From: Sediminibacillus massiliensis
Lineage (GTDB): Bacteria; Bacillota; Bacilli; Bacillales; Amphibacillaceae
DNA: 64,000 nt
Direction: 5' to 3'
Assembly: GCF_900156915.1 (NCBI RefSeq)
Contig: NZ_LT732535.1
Span: 3,669,078 to 3,733,077 of the forward strand
This document shows, in pieces, positions 25,882 through 34,609 of the stretch. How positions within the stretch are numbered: the stretch's first letter is position 1; every line of letters begins with the position of its first letter. Under the pieces are notes generated by a model. It had not been told where the DNA came from. It was given only the letters and a program-made list of their open reading frames with translations, and searched no databases. A program made the position numbers and the translations under genes.

Positions 25882-27381
25882 ATGCTGAAGACGAGAAATG
25901 TTATGCAAATCAATCAAAAAGATAACGTATTGGTTGTACTGAAAGACTTCCAAAAAGGGGAGGTGCTCTCCCACGAAGAGGTAGAGTTCACTTTGGAAGC
26001 GGATATACCATCAGGGCACAAGGTCGCTTTGCGGACAATCGAAGATGGAGAAGACGTAGTCAAATACGGACATCCGATCGGAAAAGCGAGAAGAAAGATT
26101 AATGTCGGCGAATGGGTTCATACGCATAATGTCAGGACGAAACTGGAAGGAACAATGACTTACGATTATAAGCCCAAGAAAGAAGCGCTGCCTGTTGAAG
26201 ATCGACAAAGAACCTTCCAAGGATACGTCAGGAAAAATGGGGAAGTTGGAATCCGTAACGAAATATGGGTAATCAATACAGTGGGATGCATAAACAAAGT
26301 TGCTGAGCAGATTGTGAAGTTAGCAGAAAAAACATATGCTGGTGCTGAAATTGACGGTATCCACCATTATCCACACCCATTCGGTTGTTCACAGCTTGGC
26401 GACGATCTGGCCAATACCCAGAAGGTTCTCCGCAATCTCGCTAACCACCCGAATGCCGGAGGAGTGCTTGTATTGGGGCTCGGTTGTGAAAATAACCATA
26501 TCAAGTCTTTTAAACAAGTATTGGGTGATTACGATGACGACAGAATCAAATTCCTGGCCTCACAGGAGGTGAGCGATGAACTGGAAGCCGGTGTGGATCT
26601 GATTGGTGATTTGATTGATTACGCAACTACTTTTACACGACAGCCTGTTCCGGTGTCTAAATTGAAGGTCGGTTTGAAATGCGGCGGATCTGACGGTTTA
26701 TCTGGAATAACGGCGAATCCACTCGTCGGTTCTTTTTCTGACAAAGTCATTGCGAGTGGAGGAACGACTATTCTGACAGAGGTACCTGAAATGTTCGGGG
26801 CAGAACAACTATTGATGGAGCGTGCCAAGGATGTTCAAGTTTTTACAAAAATTGAACAGCTTATCAATGATTTCAAAAACTATTTTATCAAGCACGATCA
26901 AGTAGTGTATGAAAATCCTTCTCCCGGAAACAAAGACGGCGGCATATCCACGCTCGAAGAAAAATCACTCGGCTGTGTGCAGAAAGGCGGATTTGCAGAA
27001 GTGGTCGATGTCCTTCCATATGGCGGTGTGGTAACAGAACAAGGGCTGAATTTACTACAGGGACCAGGAAACGATTTAGTCTCCGTAACATCATTAGCAG
27101 CTTCCGGTGCCCATATCGTCTTGTTCACTACAGGCAGGGGAACACCGTTTGGCGGACCGGTTCCGACCGTGAAAATATCCACGAATACAGCGTTATACGA
27201 GAAAAAGAAAAACTGGATTGACTTCAATGCAGGGGAACTGGTTACTGGAAAGGACAAACAGGTACTGACAGATGAACTTTTTGATTACGTATTGAAACTG
27301 GCGTCTGGTGAAATAGAAACAAAGAATGAAGAATTCGGCTTTAAAGAAATCGCTATTTTCAAGGACGGAGTCATTCTTTAA
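25882..27381 (+). CDS. uxaA: Altronate dehydratase
   Basis: A 499-aa enzyme converting D-altronate to 2-keto-3-deoxy-D-gluconate. The N-terminal SAF-like domain (about 1-95, ending GEWVHTHNV) is followed by the large catalytic domain with YVRKNGEVGIRNEIWVI, HPFGCSQLGDD, GLGCENNHI and KCGGSDGLSGITANP, all family hallmarks and likely metal/substrate residues. Length is normal. Start ATG follows gggagagacg. It is in an operon with uxaB, 21 bases apart, and controlled by the operator and cre just upstream. Confidence 0.95.
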   Translation: MLKTRNVMQINQKDNVLVVLKDFQKGEVLSHEEVEFTLEADIPSGHKVALRTIEDGEDVVKYGHPIGKARRKINVGEWVHTHNVRTKLEGTMTYDYKPKKEALPVEDRQRTFQGYVRKNGEVGIRNEIWVINTVGCINKVAEQIVKLAEKTYAGAEIDGIHHYPHPFGCSQLGDDLANTQKVLRNLANHPNAGGVLVLGLGCENNHIKSFKQVLGDYDDDRIKFLASQEVSDELEAGVDLIGDLIDYATTFTRQPVPVSKLKVGLKCGGSDGLSGITANPLVGSFSDKVIASGGTTILTEVPEMFGAEQLLMERAKDVQVFTKIEQLINDFKNYFIKHDQVVYENPSPGNKDGGISTLEEKSLGCVQKGGFAEVVDVLPYGGVVTEQGLNLLQGPGNDLVSVTSLAASGAHIVLFTTGRGTPFGGPVPTVKISTNTALYEKKKNWIDFNAGELVTGKDKQVLTDELFDYVLKLASGEIETKNEEFGFKEIAIFKDGVIL

Positions 27382-27402
27382 TCAGAAAGGAGGGAGGATG
27401 TC

Positions 27403-28941
27403 ATGAAAACATTAAACAAGCAACTTTTTTCGCAAACCGAAACTTCTCCCGATAAGGTCGTCTATTATGATCAGGGAGCTTACCCTGAACGAGTCGTCCA
27501 ATTTGGTGAGGGAAACTTTTTACGTGGATTTGTTGACTGGATGATCCATGAAATGAATAAGCGGGGCATCTTTCAGGGCCGGGTAGTTGCGATTCAGCCG
27601 ACCCCCCATGGAAAGGTAGTTCCGAAGTTAAATGAACAGGACGGACTTTATACTTTGATCCAACAAGGAATTGACCAAGGAGAACAAGTGGAAAAATATG
27701 AGCTGATTTCTTCGATAAGCAGGGGAATCAATCCATATGAAAACTGGGAACAGGTCCTCGAACTGGCGACAGCGCAGGATGTGGAATTTGTATTTTCCAA
27801 TACAACAGAAGCTGGATTGGTTTATGAAAAGGAAGAATACGAGCGTGATGTTTCTCCTGTTTCTTTTCCAGGAAAACTGGCAGCATTTTTATACGAACGT
27901 TTTCAGCATTTCGCCGGCGACTTGAAAAAGGGCCTGACAATCATCCCTTGTGAGCTTGTTGAGGATAACGGTGACTTATTGAAAGAGCTCGTCCTTAGAA
28001 AAGCCGATGACTGGAAGCTCCCGGAAGAATTCAAGGAGTGGGTCGATGAAGCCAATCGATTCTGCAATACATTGGTCGATCGGATCGTCCCAGGCTATCC
28101 AGCGGATAAGAGTAAAGATTACGAGCAAATCTTGGGATATGAAGATAAACTGCTTGTTGTGGGGGAATTATATCATTTGTTTGTCATCGATCCGGGAACT
28201 GACAAGAAGGAACTGCTTCCATTTAAAGAGGCTGGTCTAAATGTAGAGTGGGCTGATCCAGCAACTTACAGGAAACTGAAAGTCAGTCTCTTGAATGCAC
28301 CGCATACCATGATCTTCTCCACAGGCTATTTGGCCGGTGTCGACACGGTTCGTGAATTGATGGAAGACGAACAGCTGAGCCAATTCGTGCGGAAGGCGAT
28401 TTATGAGGAAATAAATCCACTGCTATCATTTCCTGAGTCAGAAAAAAACGAATTTGCAGAAACAGTCATGGATCGCTTTCGCAACCCTTTTATTGCCCAT
28501 AAACTGACAGATATCGGATTGAATGGAATTTCGAAATTTAAATCCCGTGTACTGCCATTTATGCTTGATTGGCAGGAAAAAGGAAACGGGGCACCGATGT
28601 TCATGACTTTTTCCCTTGCATCGCTCCTTTCCTATTTTCAGCCAGTCCACGTAGAAAACGGTACAGGGGCTGGTGAGCGTATGGGGAAACATTATCCAAT
28701 CAGAGACAGAGAACAGACAATGGAACGGCTTGAAGAGGCTTGGAAACATCATGACGGAACTGCTGAAGCGAGCGAACAGTTAGTCGCAGACATATTATCG
28801 GATAAAGAAATTTGGGGAAGAAATCTTGCTGATTTAAACGGTATAAAGAAAAGAACCTCGATTCATCTTCATTCCATCCTAAGAAATGGCATGAGGGAAG
28901 CATTGCAAACCGTATTGCAGGAGGAAAAAAGTAAGCTGTAA
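27403..28941 (+). CDS. uxaB: Tagaturonate reductase (altronate oxidoreductase)
   Basis: A 512-aa member of the mannitol dehydrogenase family that reduces D-tagaturonate to D-altronate with NADH. The N-terminal VVQFGEGNFLRGFVDWMI is the family NAD-binding start. NTTEAGL, PCELVEDNGD and the Lys-containing LKVSLLNAPHTMIFSTGYLAG block (catalytic Lys region, about residues 295-315) are clear. The start has aaggaggg. It forms the middle step between UxaC (13831) and UxaA, its operon partner. Confidence 0.94.
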   Translation: MKTLNKQLFSQTETSPDKVVYYDQGAYPERVVQFGEGNFLRGFVDWMIHEMNKRGIFQGRVVAIQPTPHGKVVPKLNEQDGLYTLIQQGIDQGEQVEKYELISSISRGINPYENWEQVLELATAQDVEFVFSNTTEAGLVYEKEEYERDVSPVSFPGKLAAFLYERFQHFAGDLKKGLTIIPCELVEDNGDLLKELVLRKADDWKLPEEFKEWVDEANRFCNTLVDRIVPGYPADKSKDYEQILGYEDKLLVVGELYHLFVIDPGTDKKELLPFKEAGLNVEWADPATYRKLKVSLLNAPHTMIFSTGYLAGVDTVRELMEDEQLSQFVRKAIYEEINPLLSFPESEKNEFAETVMDRFRNPFIAHKLTDIGLNGISKFKSRVLPFMLDWQEKGNGAPMFMTFSLASLLSYFQPVHVENGTGAGERMGKHYPIRDREQTMERLEEAWKHHDGTAEASEQLVADILSDKEIWGRNLADLNGIKKRTSIHLHSILRNGMREALQTVLQEEKSKL

Positions 28942-29004
28942 GTTGTTTGTTTTTTCCGAATGGGGGAACATATAAGTAAACGAACAAGGAAAGGTTGAGA
29001 AGCA

Positions 29005-29349
29005 ATGGCAGAACATGTGGAAGCGTATTACAAAAGCGAAAATGATGCAGAGTCTGCGCGTGCTAAACTGAATACTTTGAACACCAATCAAATACTAATC
29101 GAAGAGATACCGGACGGAACAGATACAAAGCTGCTCGTACCTTTTATGGGTTCAGGAGATATGGCAGCGAGCACCACGACAGGCGTCCCACCGGTCGCAC
29201 CCACTCAAATGGATAACAAGAAAAAAGAAGCAGACCCCAAGTCCTTGACCCATCTGATTCATTTCGAAGTAGAAGAAGAAGACTATGAGAAAGCGCTGAA
29301 TGTCCTGCGGGAAACTGGAAGCTATATCGACGAGTCTACCTTCAACTAA
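29005..29349 (+). CDS. Small conserved-looking acidic protein of unknown function
   Basis: A 114-aa soluble protein with an aaaggttga site ahead of ATG. It has two alpha/beta-like segments: HVEAYYKSENDAESARAKLNTL at the start, and a C-terminal LIHFEVEEEDYEKALNVLRETG. The middle (about 55-80) is low-complexity and Thr/Pro/Lys-rich. The half-repeat plan resembles small Bacillus stress-protein domains, but I cannot assign a family. It lies 63 bases after uxaB and ends in a strong hairpin, so it may be the tail of the uxaAB transcript. No link to pectin is visible in the protein itself. Confidence 0.7.
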   Translation: MAEHVEAYYKSENDAESARAKLNTLNTNQILIEEIPDGTDTKLLVPFMGSGDMAASTTTGVPPVAPTQMDNKKKEADPKSLTHLIHFEVEEEDYEKALNVLRETGSYIDESTFN

Positions 29350-29362
29350 CACTCAATTCATA

Positions 29363-29405
29363 CAGGCAGAACCCCCCCTCTGAGGCAAGAGGGGGGTTCT
29401 GCCTG
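29363..29405 (+). terminator. Strong hairpin closing the uxaAB region
   Basis: caggcagaaccccccctct pairs with agaggggggttctgcctg around a short loop. The T-run after it is poor (ttccg), but the stem is very stable. Confidence 0.75.
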
Positions 29406-29427
29406 TTCCGTTGACCAGGAAGGATGT

Positions 29428-29456
29428 TTGACTAGGAAACAGCTAAAGACTATAAT
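29428..29456 (+). promoter_or_regulatory. Sigma-A promoter of the first two-component operon
   Basis: TTGACT (29428-29433), 17-base spacer, TATAAT (29451-29456). Very close to consensus, with a cre box immediately after it. Confidence 0.8.
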
Positions 29457-29463
29457 CAACATA

Positions 29464-29477
29464 ATAAAACGCTTTCA
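29464..29477 (+). promoter_or_regulatory. CcpA cre site over the start of the two-component operon
   Basis: ataaaacgctttca (reverse tgaaagcgttttat), a full cre match, 7 bases after the -10 box and so covering the likely transcription start. Confidence 0.75.
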
Positions 29478-29554
29478 AAGCGGATGTTCAAATTTATTCA
29501 TTACATAATTGATTTCCTGAAAAGGTATAGGAATGCACCCTTGGAGGGGTTAAC

Positions 29555-31336
29555 TTGAAGAAGATGAAAATGTTTTATTCGAATCTTCGTATCAAATATA
29601 AAATGTTTTTGTTGATTTCACTGATCCTATTGCTATTCAGTATCGGCGGCCTGTCTATCTTGCAATACGCTTTTCATGTATATAATGAAGAAATTCATCA
29701 ACAGTCAGCCCAATCCCTCAGAGTCTCTTCCACATCCATTGAAAATGAGTTGGAAAAAATGGAAAGGCTATCCTATCAAGTTTCTACAGATCAGTACATC
29801 CAGTCCTACTTATACAGCATGAAAAAAAGCGAAAATGACTACGAATCTTATATCATCAGTGATGAATTAAGAAGTAGATTACTAGAAATAGGGGCATTGA
29901 ACAAATATGTCGACTCTCTTCAACTTTATGATGTGCATGATAAAGACTATGGCGCAGGGAATCGGGTCATTACAATAGAAGATAAACGTCTGGCGATGTT
30001 AAAGCAGCAAACAAATGAGGCCCAAGGCGGGGTGGAATGGTTTTTCCCCGGTGAGACAGATGATTCGTTTATAGCGGCAAGGGAGATAAGATCTTACCTG
30101 AATCTTACCTTTGAAAGGTTGGGAATGATTGCGGTCCGGTTCAACATGGACGAAATTATATCTTCCTTTTCCAGCAGTCTGAACGACAAAGGTGCGAAAT
30201 TACTTGTCTTCAATTCCGACAAGGAAATCATTTATCCACAAGAGACAACAGCAGTTGATCAGTATATGGTCGACAATATTGAAGGTCGGGACGGCTATAA
30301 TCTGCTTGATTATAAAGGGGACAGCTTTTTCGCTACATTTACCCCGGCTGCTTACTCCAATTGGACTTATATGATTGTTTCTCCGTACAGCAACTTATTT
30401 GAGGCTGTCTCTTCTGTAAGAAAAGCCGTGCTCACAACCTATGCGTTATTGTTTATCCTTTTGATGATTGCTGGTATGCAATTTATTGGCGGAGTGACAG
30501 GTCCGATTGAAAGTCTCAACAGGAAAATGAAGCGAGTTCAAACAGGCGAAATCAACCAATATTATAGTGAAGAGAATGACTTGAGACTTTCCAACGATGA
30601 AGCAGGTCATATGCACGAAAACTTCCATAAAATGATGAATCAGATCAATTATCTGATAGAAGAAAACTACAAAAAACAGATTGTGATCAAGGATTCAGAA
30701 TATAAAACGCTCCAGGCCCAAATCAATCCTCACTTCCTGTATAATACGCTGGAATCCATCAACTGGGCTGCAAAAATGGGTGGTAACAAAGAAATTTCCA
30801 AGATGGCTGAGTCGCTCGGTTATATCCTCCGGTCCTCGCTTGATACGAACAATTCCTTAATCACCCTTAAAGAAGAGCTGAAGATTATTAATCATTACAT
30901 TACAATCCAATCATACAGATTTGAAGAGAGGCTGGCGTTTCGTGAAACTGTCCCTGACAGCCTTTTGTTATGCAGGGTGCCGAGATTCAGTCTCCAGCCT
31001 TTGGTAGAGAACGCTATCCGTTATGGACTACAACAAATGGTCGGTACTTGCACAATTACAATCGAAGCCAAAACGGTTGGTCAGTATGTTGTTATTTCCG
31101 TCGAAGATAATGGTCCCGGCATGGAAGGGGAATTAGTAGAAAAGATTGCCAGCGGACATTATGAATCACAAGGAACAGGCATCGGACTGAAGAACATTGA
31201 TGAACGCCTGAAGATATTATTTGGCCCGCCGTATGGAGTAGAGGTACAAAGCGAGAAAAATAGAGGTACGAAGGTGGATATAGTTATTCCGAATGAGGGA
31301 GGTACGGATTATGTACAAAGTGCTGCTGGTAGATGA
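29555..31336 (+). CDS. YesM-type sensor histidine kinase
   Basis: A 593-aa membrane kinase of the LytS/YesM class. TM1 is about residues 17-40. An extracellular sensor follows (about 41-285, including YVDSLQLYDVHDKDYGAG), then TM2 (about 289-310), HAMP, and the His_kinase domain with LQAQINPHFLYNTLESINW carrying the phospho-His. The C-terminal HATPase has NAIRYG and VEDNGPGM. TTG 29555 is taken as start because ggaggggt is 5 bases upstream. It overlaps the response regulator gene by 26 bases. By analogy with YesM of Bacillus subtilis it likely senses a pectin oligosaccharide and controls the importer/lyase genes. Confidence 0.9.
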   Translation: MKKMKMFYSNLRIKYKMFLLISLILLLFSIGGLSILQYAFHVYNEEIHQQSAQSLRVSSTSIENELEKMERLSYQVSTDQYIQSYLYSMKKSENDYESYIISDELRSRLLEIGALNKYVDSLQLYDVHDKDYGAGNRVITIEDKRLAMLKQQTNEAQGGVEWFFPGETDDSFIAAREIRSYLNLTFERLGMIAVRFNMDEIISSFSSSLNDKGAKLLVFNSDKEIIYPQETTAVDQYMVDNIEGRDGYNLLDYKGDSFFATFTPAAYSNWTYMIVSPYSNLFEAVSSVRKAVLTTYALLFILLMIAGMQFIGGVTGPIESLNRKMKRVQTGEINQYYSEENDLRLSNDEAGHMHENFHKMMNQINYLIEENYKKQIVIKDSEYKTLQAQINPHFLYNTLESINWAAKMGGNKEISKMAESLGYILRSSLDTNNSLITLKEELKIINHYITIQSYRFEERLAFRETVPDSLLLCRVPRFSLQPLVENAIRYGLQQMVGTCTITIEAKTVGQYVVISVEDNGPGMEGELVEKIASGHYESQGTGIGLKNIDERLKILFGPPYGVEVQSEKNRGTKVDIVIPNEGGTDYVQSAAGR

Positions 31337-32873
31337 CGAACGAATGATTTTAGAAGGAATCTCCTCCATAGTAGATTGGGAGTCACAAGGCACCGCTTTG
31401 TCGGGAAAAGCCAGAAATGGCATTGAAGCACTGGATTTCATCAAAGAAAATCAGCCCGATATAGTTATCAGTGACATAACCATGCCCGGGCTGGACGGTA
31501 TGGAGCTGATCGAGAAAAGCAGTGAGGAATTTCCGGAGATTAAATGGATTTTTTTGTCTGGCTACAACGAGTTCGAATACGCTCAAAAGGCAATGCGTTA
31601 CGGAGTGAAACACTACTTATTGAAACCTTGCAATGAAGAAGTCATAACCGAAGCGCTGAAAGAGCTCGTAGATGACCTTGACAGTCAACAGGAAGAAAGT
31701 CTTTATTTGAAAGATATTGAGACAAGGGCAAGCATGGCGGTCGATGGGGAAAAGGAAATGTTGTTCAAAGAAGTGCTGACAAACAGCACTCTTCCAGAGG
31801 AGAAACGGGAATACTTCTTTGAAAGAATCTCAGGTGATTCTTTTGCTAATAGCTCCTTGCGGTTGTTGTTGTTCCGTCTGGAAAATAAGGAACAAATGGC
31901 GAATCTAGAATTAGCAAAAGATCTGACGGCCGACAGACTAGGCAGTAAAACCGTGTTGGCGTCGACTATTTTAGGTGCAGACTTGATTATTCTAGTAAGT
32001 GTAAAAGATATTACATACCATGACTTGATTGCTTTGATAAATACGGTCCAAGATACGTTTGGAGAACGCTATCAATCTATGTTGACTGCTGTTATTAGTG
32101 GAAAGGTGGACGTGAAGCAGCTGCACTTCCATTTTTTGAATATGACAGACAGCCTGGTGGCCCGCTTCTATAAGGGAAAGGGAAGTGTCATTTCAGCAGG
32201 GGAGCTTGCTTATCTGGGAAGTAATGACAGTGAGCTGTATGAATATGATATGGAGCGCATTATTCTTCAATTGAGAGCAGGCCATCAATCGGAAGCGCGG
32301 CAGGAACTGAAGAAAACCATCGAGAAAATCAGAAAGCTTCAATTAAAACCTGCACTTGCCAAGTCTTATTTGATTCAGTTATATATAATGATTGCCAAAG
32401 TGAATTCCCCTTCGATTGGAGAAGAGCATGTCAAAGAAATTCGCAAACTGGAAGGATTGGAGACTTTATCTTCTTTTCATACGGTTTTAGAAGAAGCTTT
32501 AGTCAAAGGCAATTCTTTGGAAGCAGCTGCACAACAATTAAAATACTCAGCGGTTGTTGCCAGGATGATCGACGTCATTCATGAAAACTTAGAAAATCCC
32601 GATTTGTCTCTGCAATGGGTCGCAAAAGAGGCTTTATACATGAATACCGATTATCTCGGTAAATTGTTTAAAAAAGAAGTTGGTACAAAGTTCTCCAGTT
32701 ATGTCACAAATAGAAGAATCGATAAAGCAGTCGAAATAATTGAGCAGGAAGTTGATGTCAAAGTTTTCGAACTTGCTGAGAGGCTCGGTTTCGGCAACAA
32801 CCCGCAGTATTTCAGCCAGATTTTTAAAAAGAGAACAGGATGTACCCCGACCGATTTGATTAAGGCGAATTAA
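31311..32873 (+). CDS. YesN-type response regulator with AraC DNA-binding domain
   Basis: A 520-aa regulator. The receiver domain (1-120) has MYKVLLVDDE, phospho-acceptor Asp in PDIVISDITMPGLDG, and Lys in YLLKPC. A middle linker of about 290 residues leads to a C-terminal AraC helix-turn-helix pair (about 420-520: LSLQWVAKEALYMNTDYLGKLFKKEVG, FELAERLGFGNNPQYFSQIFKKRTG). ATG 31311 follows gagggagg inside the kinase gene. It is the partner of the preceding kinase. The operon is glucose-repressible through the cre at 29464. Target genes are not marked in the sequence. Confidence 0.92.
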   Translation: MYKVLLVDDERMILEGISSIVDWESQGTALSGKARNGIEALDFIKENQPDIVISDITMPGLDGMELIEKSSEEFPEIKWIFLSGYNEFEYAQKAMRYGVKHYLLKPCNEEVITEALKELVDDLDSQQEESLYLKDIETRASMAVDGEKEMLFKEVLTNSTLPEEKREYFFERISGDSFANSSLRLLLFRLENKEQMANLELAKDLTADRLGSKTVLASTILGADLIILVSVKDITYHDLIALINTVQDTFGERYQSMLTAVISGKVDVKQLHFHFLNMTDSLVARFYKGKGSVISAGELAYLGSNDSELYEYDMERIILQLRAGHQSEARQELKKTIEKIRKLQLKPALAKSYLIQLYIMIAKVNSPSIGEEHVKEIRKLEGLETLSSFHTVLEEALVKGNSLEAAAQQLKYSAVVARMIDVIHENLENPDLSLQWVAKEALYMNTDYLGKLFKKEVGTKFSSYVTNRRIDKAVEIIEQEVDVKVFELAERLGFGNNPQYFSQIFKKRTGCTPTDLIKAN

Positions 32874-32905
32874 ACCATGCGGCGATTGCTGCATGGTTTA
32901 ATTTA
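32870..32905 (+). terminator. Terminator of the first two-component operon
   Basis: taaaccatgc (32871-32880) pairs with gcatggttta (32891-32900), followed by atttaat. The stem begins at the stop codon. Confidence 0.7.
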
Positions 32906-33014
32906 ATACGGCAGAGAGATTTGAAATGAAAACTTTCTACTTTAATGTTAAAGTACAAGCAAAAGGCCAAGATAAATCATATGATTATTCGGACAGGTAG
33001 GAAGGTGGCACATA

Positions 33015-34469
33015 ATGCAAACAGGCATAGTTTATTTGGTTGGCGGCGGTCCGGGCGATGCAAAATTGATAACAGTAAAGGGCAGAGAAGCGATCGAAAA
33101 AGCGGATGTTATCGTTTATGACAGGCTGGTAAATCCGAAACTTCTGGAGTATGCCCGCCAAGATTGTGAAATTATTTATGGAGGCAAGCTGCCGAAACAT
33201 CCTGTAATGAAGCAGGAGCAATTGAATGACCTACTTGTGGCCAAAGCTTGTGAGGGAAAGGTTGTTGTCCGGTTGAAAGGTGGAGATCCCGGGGTGTTTG
33301 GGCGTGTCGGTGAGGAAGCGGAAAAATTGCAAACAGCTGGTATTGACTATGAAATTGTTCCGGGTATCACTTCTGGTATTGCAGCTCCTGCTTATGCTGG
33401 CATTCCTGTAACCCATAGGGAATTCGGCAATTCATTTGCGATGGTGTCCGCTCATGGCAACAATGGGCGCGATCAACCGGCTGTGGATTGGGAGAGTTTG
33501 AAAGGGATAGATACGATTGCTTTTTACATGGGGATAGCCAATTTGCCCCATATTTGCAAGAATTTAATCGATCAGGGAAAATCCCCTGATACACCGGTTA
33601 TCTTAATTCAATGGGGAACCTATACCCGGCAGAAAAGTCTGCAAGGTACGTTGTCAACAATTGCAGAAAGAGCAGCCGCCGAAGAGTTTAAAAATCCAGC
33701 AATTATTTTGGTAGGGGACATAGTTGATTTACGGAGCAAAATCAACTGGTTTGAGAGGAAACCTTTGTTTGGAAGGCAAATCCTGTTGGCCAGGACCGCC
33801 AATGGAGAAAGCAAGTTGGCAGAAAAGCTGATCGAGCACGGGGCTGAGGTGATTTCCTATCCAAAGTGGAAAAGTACACCGGCTTCTATCGATTCCGATC
33901 TGCTACATAAGCTTTCCTCTTATGACTCGGTTTTCTTTTCCTCTCCGGAAAGCACCGCCTGCTTCTTTCGAGTTTTGGTTCAAAGCGAACTTGATATTCG
34001 CAGCATCCAGGCAAATATACACGTCCAGTCTGAAAAATCTCTAAAACTTCTTGAGGATAAAGGAATCAAAGCGACAATTTCCAGCTTAGAGGAGTTACCA
34101 GTTAGAGGACTACTTGTTGTAAAAGAAGTAGTCAAAGGTGAGAAAAGCATTTCCGAAGATTACGATGTGTTTATTACAAACTACAAGCAAATGGATGAAG
34201 ATTATTCGTCCATCTTTTTACAGACTTTGGATACTACCATTTTTGATACCGTACTTTTTCCAAGCAGCGCTTCTGTCGATACATTAATCAAGGGACTGGA
34301 AAATTCTACAGTGAATCCAGAAAAGTTCCTGGAGGACAAATGGACTTCCTGTTTAGGTGAAAAGACGAGAAAGACTTTGGAATCAAAAGGTTTCCAAGTC
34401 GATCTTATGCCGGAAAAACCGACAATTGCTTCATATATTAATGAACTTCAAAAGTTGAGCACCAAGTAG
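33015..34469 (+). CDS. cobA/hemD: Fused uroporphyrinogen-III C-methyltransferase / uroporphyrinogen-III synthase
   Basis: A 484-aa bifunctional tetrapyrrole enzyme. Residues 1-245 are an SAM-dependent methyltransferase (VYLVGGGPGDAKLITVKG, DRLV, RLKGGDPGVFGR, EIVPGITSGIAAPAYAGIPVTHR) making precorrin-2 for siroheme or cobalamin. Residues about 255-484 resemble a HemD-type uroporphyrinogen-III synthase (GRQILLARTANGES, SSPESTACFF, PSSASVDTLI). HemD sequences are poorly conserved, so that half is less certain. The gene stands alone between terminators within sugar-regulation genes. No siroheme dehydrogenase, nitrite or sulfite reductase is adjacent. Confidence 0.85.
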   Translation: MQTGIVYLVGGGPGDAKLITVKGREAIEKADVIVYDRLVNPKLLEYARQDCEIIYGGKLPKHPVMKQEQLNDLLVAKACEGKVVVRLKGGDPGVFGRVGEEAEKLQTAGIDYEIVPGITSGIAAPAYAGIPVTHREFGNSFAMVSAHGNNGRDQPAVDWESLKGIDTIAFYMGIANLPHICKNLIDQGKSPDTPVILIQWGTYTRQKSLQGTLSTIAERAAAEEFKNPAIILVGDIVDLRSKINWFERKPLFGRQILLARTANGESKLAEKLIEHGAEVISYPKWKSTPASIDSDLLHKLSSYDSVFFSSPESTACFFRVLVQSELDIRSIQANIHVQSEKSLKLLEDKGIKATISSLEELPVRGLLVVKEVVKGEKSISEDYDVFITNYKQMDEDYSSIFLQTLDTTIFDTVLFPSSASVDTLIKGLENSTVNPEKFLEDKWTSCLGEKTRKTLESKGFQVDLMPEKPTIASYINELQKLSTK

Positions 34470-34489
34470 TGAAATTATTTGGAGTGTTT

Positions 34490-34520
34490 AGGACCTTCTG
34501 TTAGGGAAGGTTCTTTTTTT
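34490..34520 (+). terminator. Terminator after cobA/hemD
   Basis: ggaccttc (34491-34498) pairs with gaaggttc (34506-34513), followed by ttttttt. Confidence 0.85.
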
Positions 34521-34609
34521 AGGAATTTTTCTCCAACAGACCATGTCGAAATATGTCCATGATATAATAAAAAAGAAAGATTCTGCTGGTATGATGGGGG
34601 GAGTAATCC

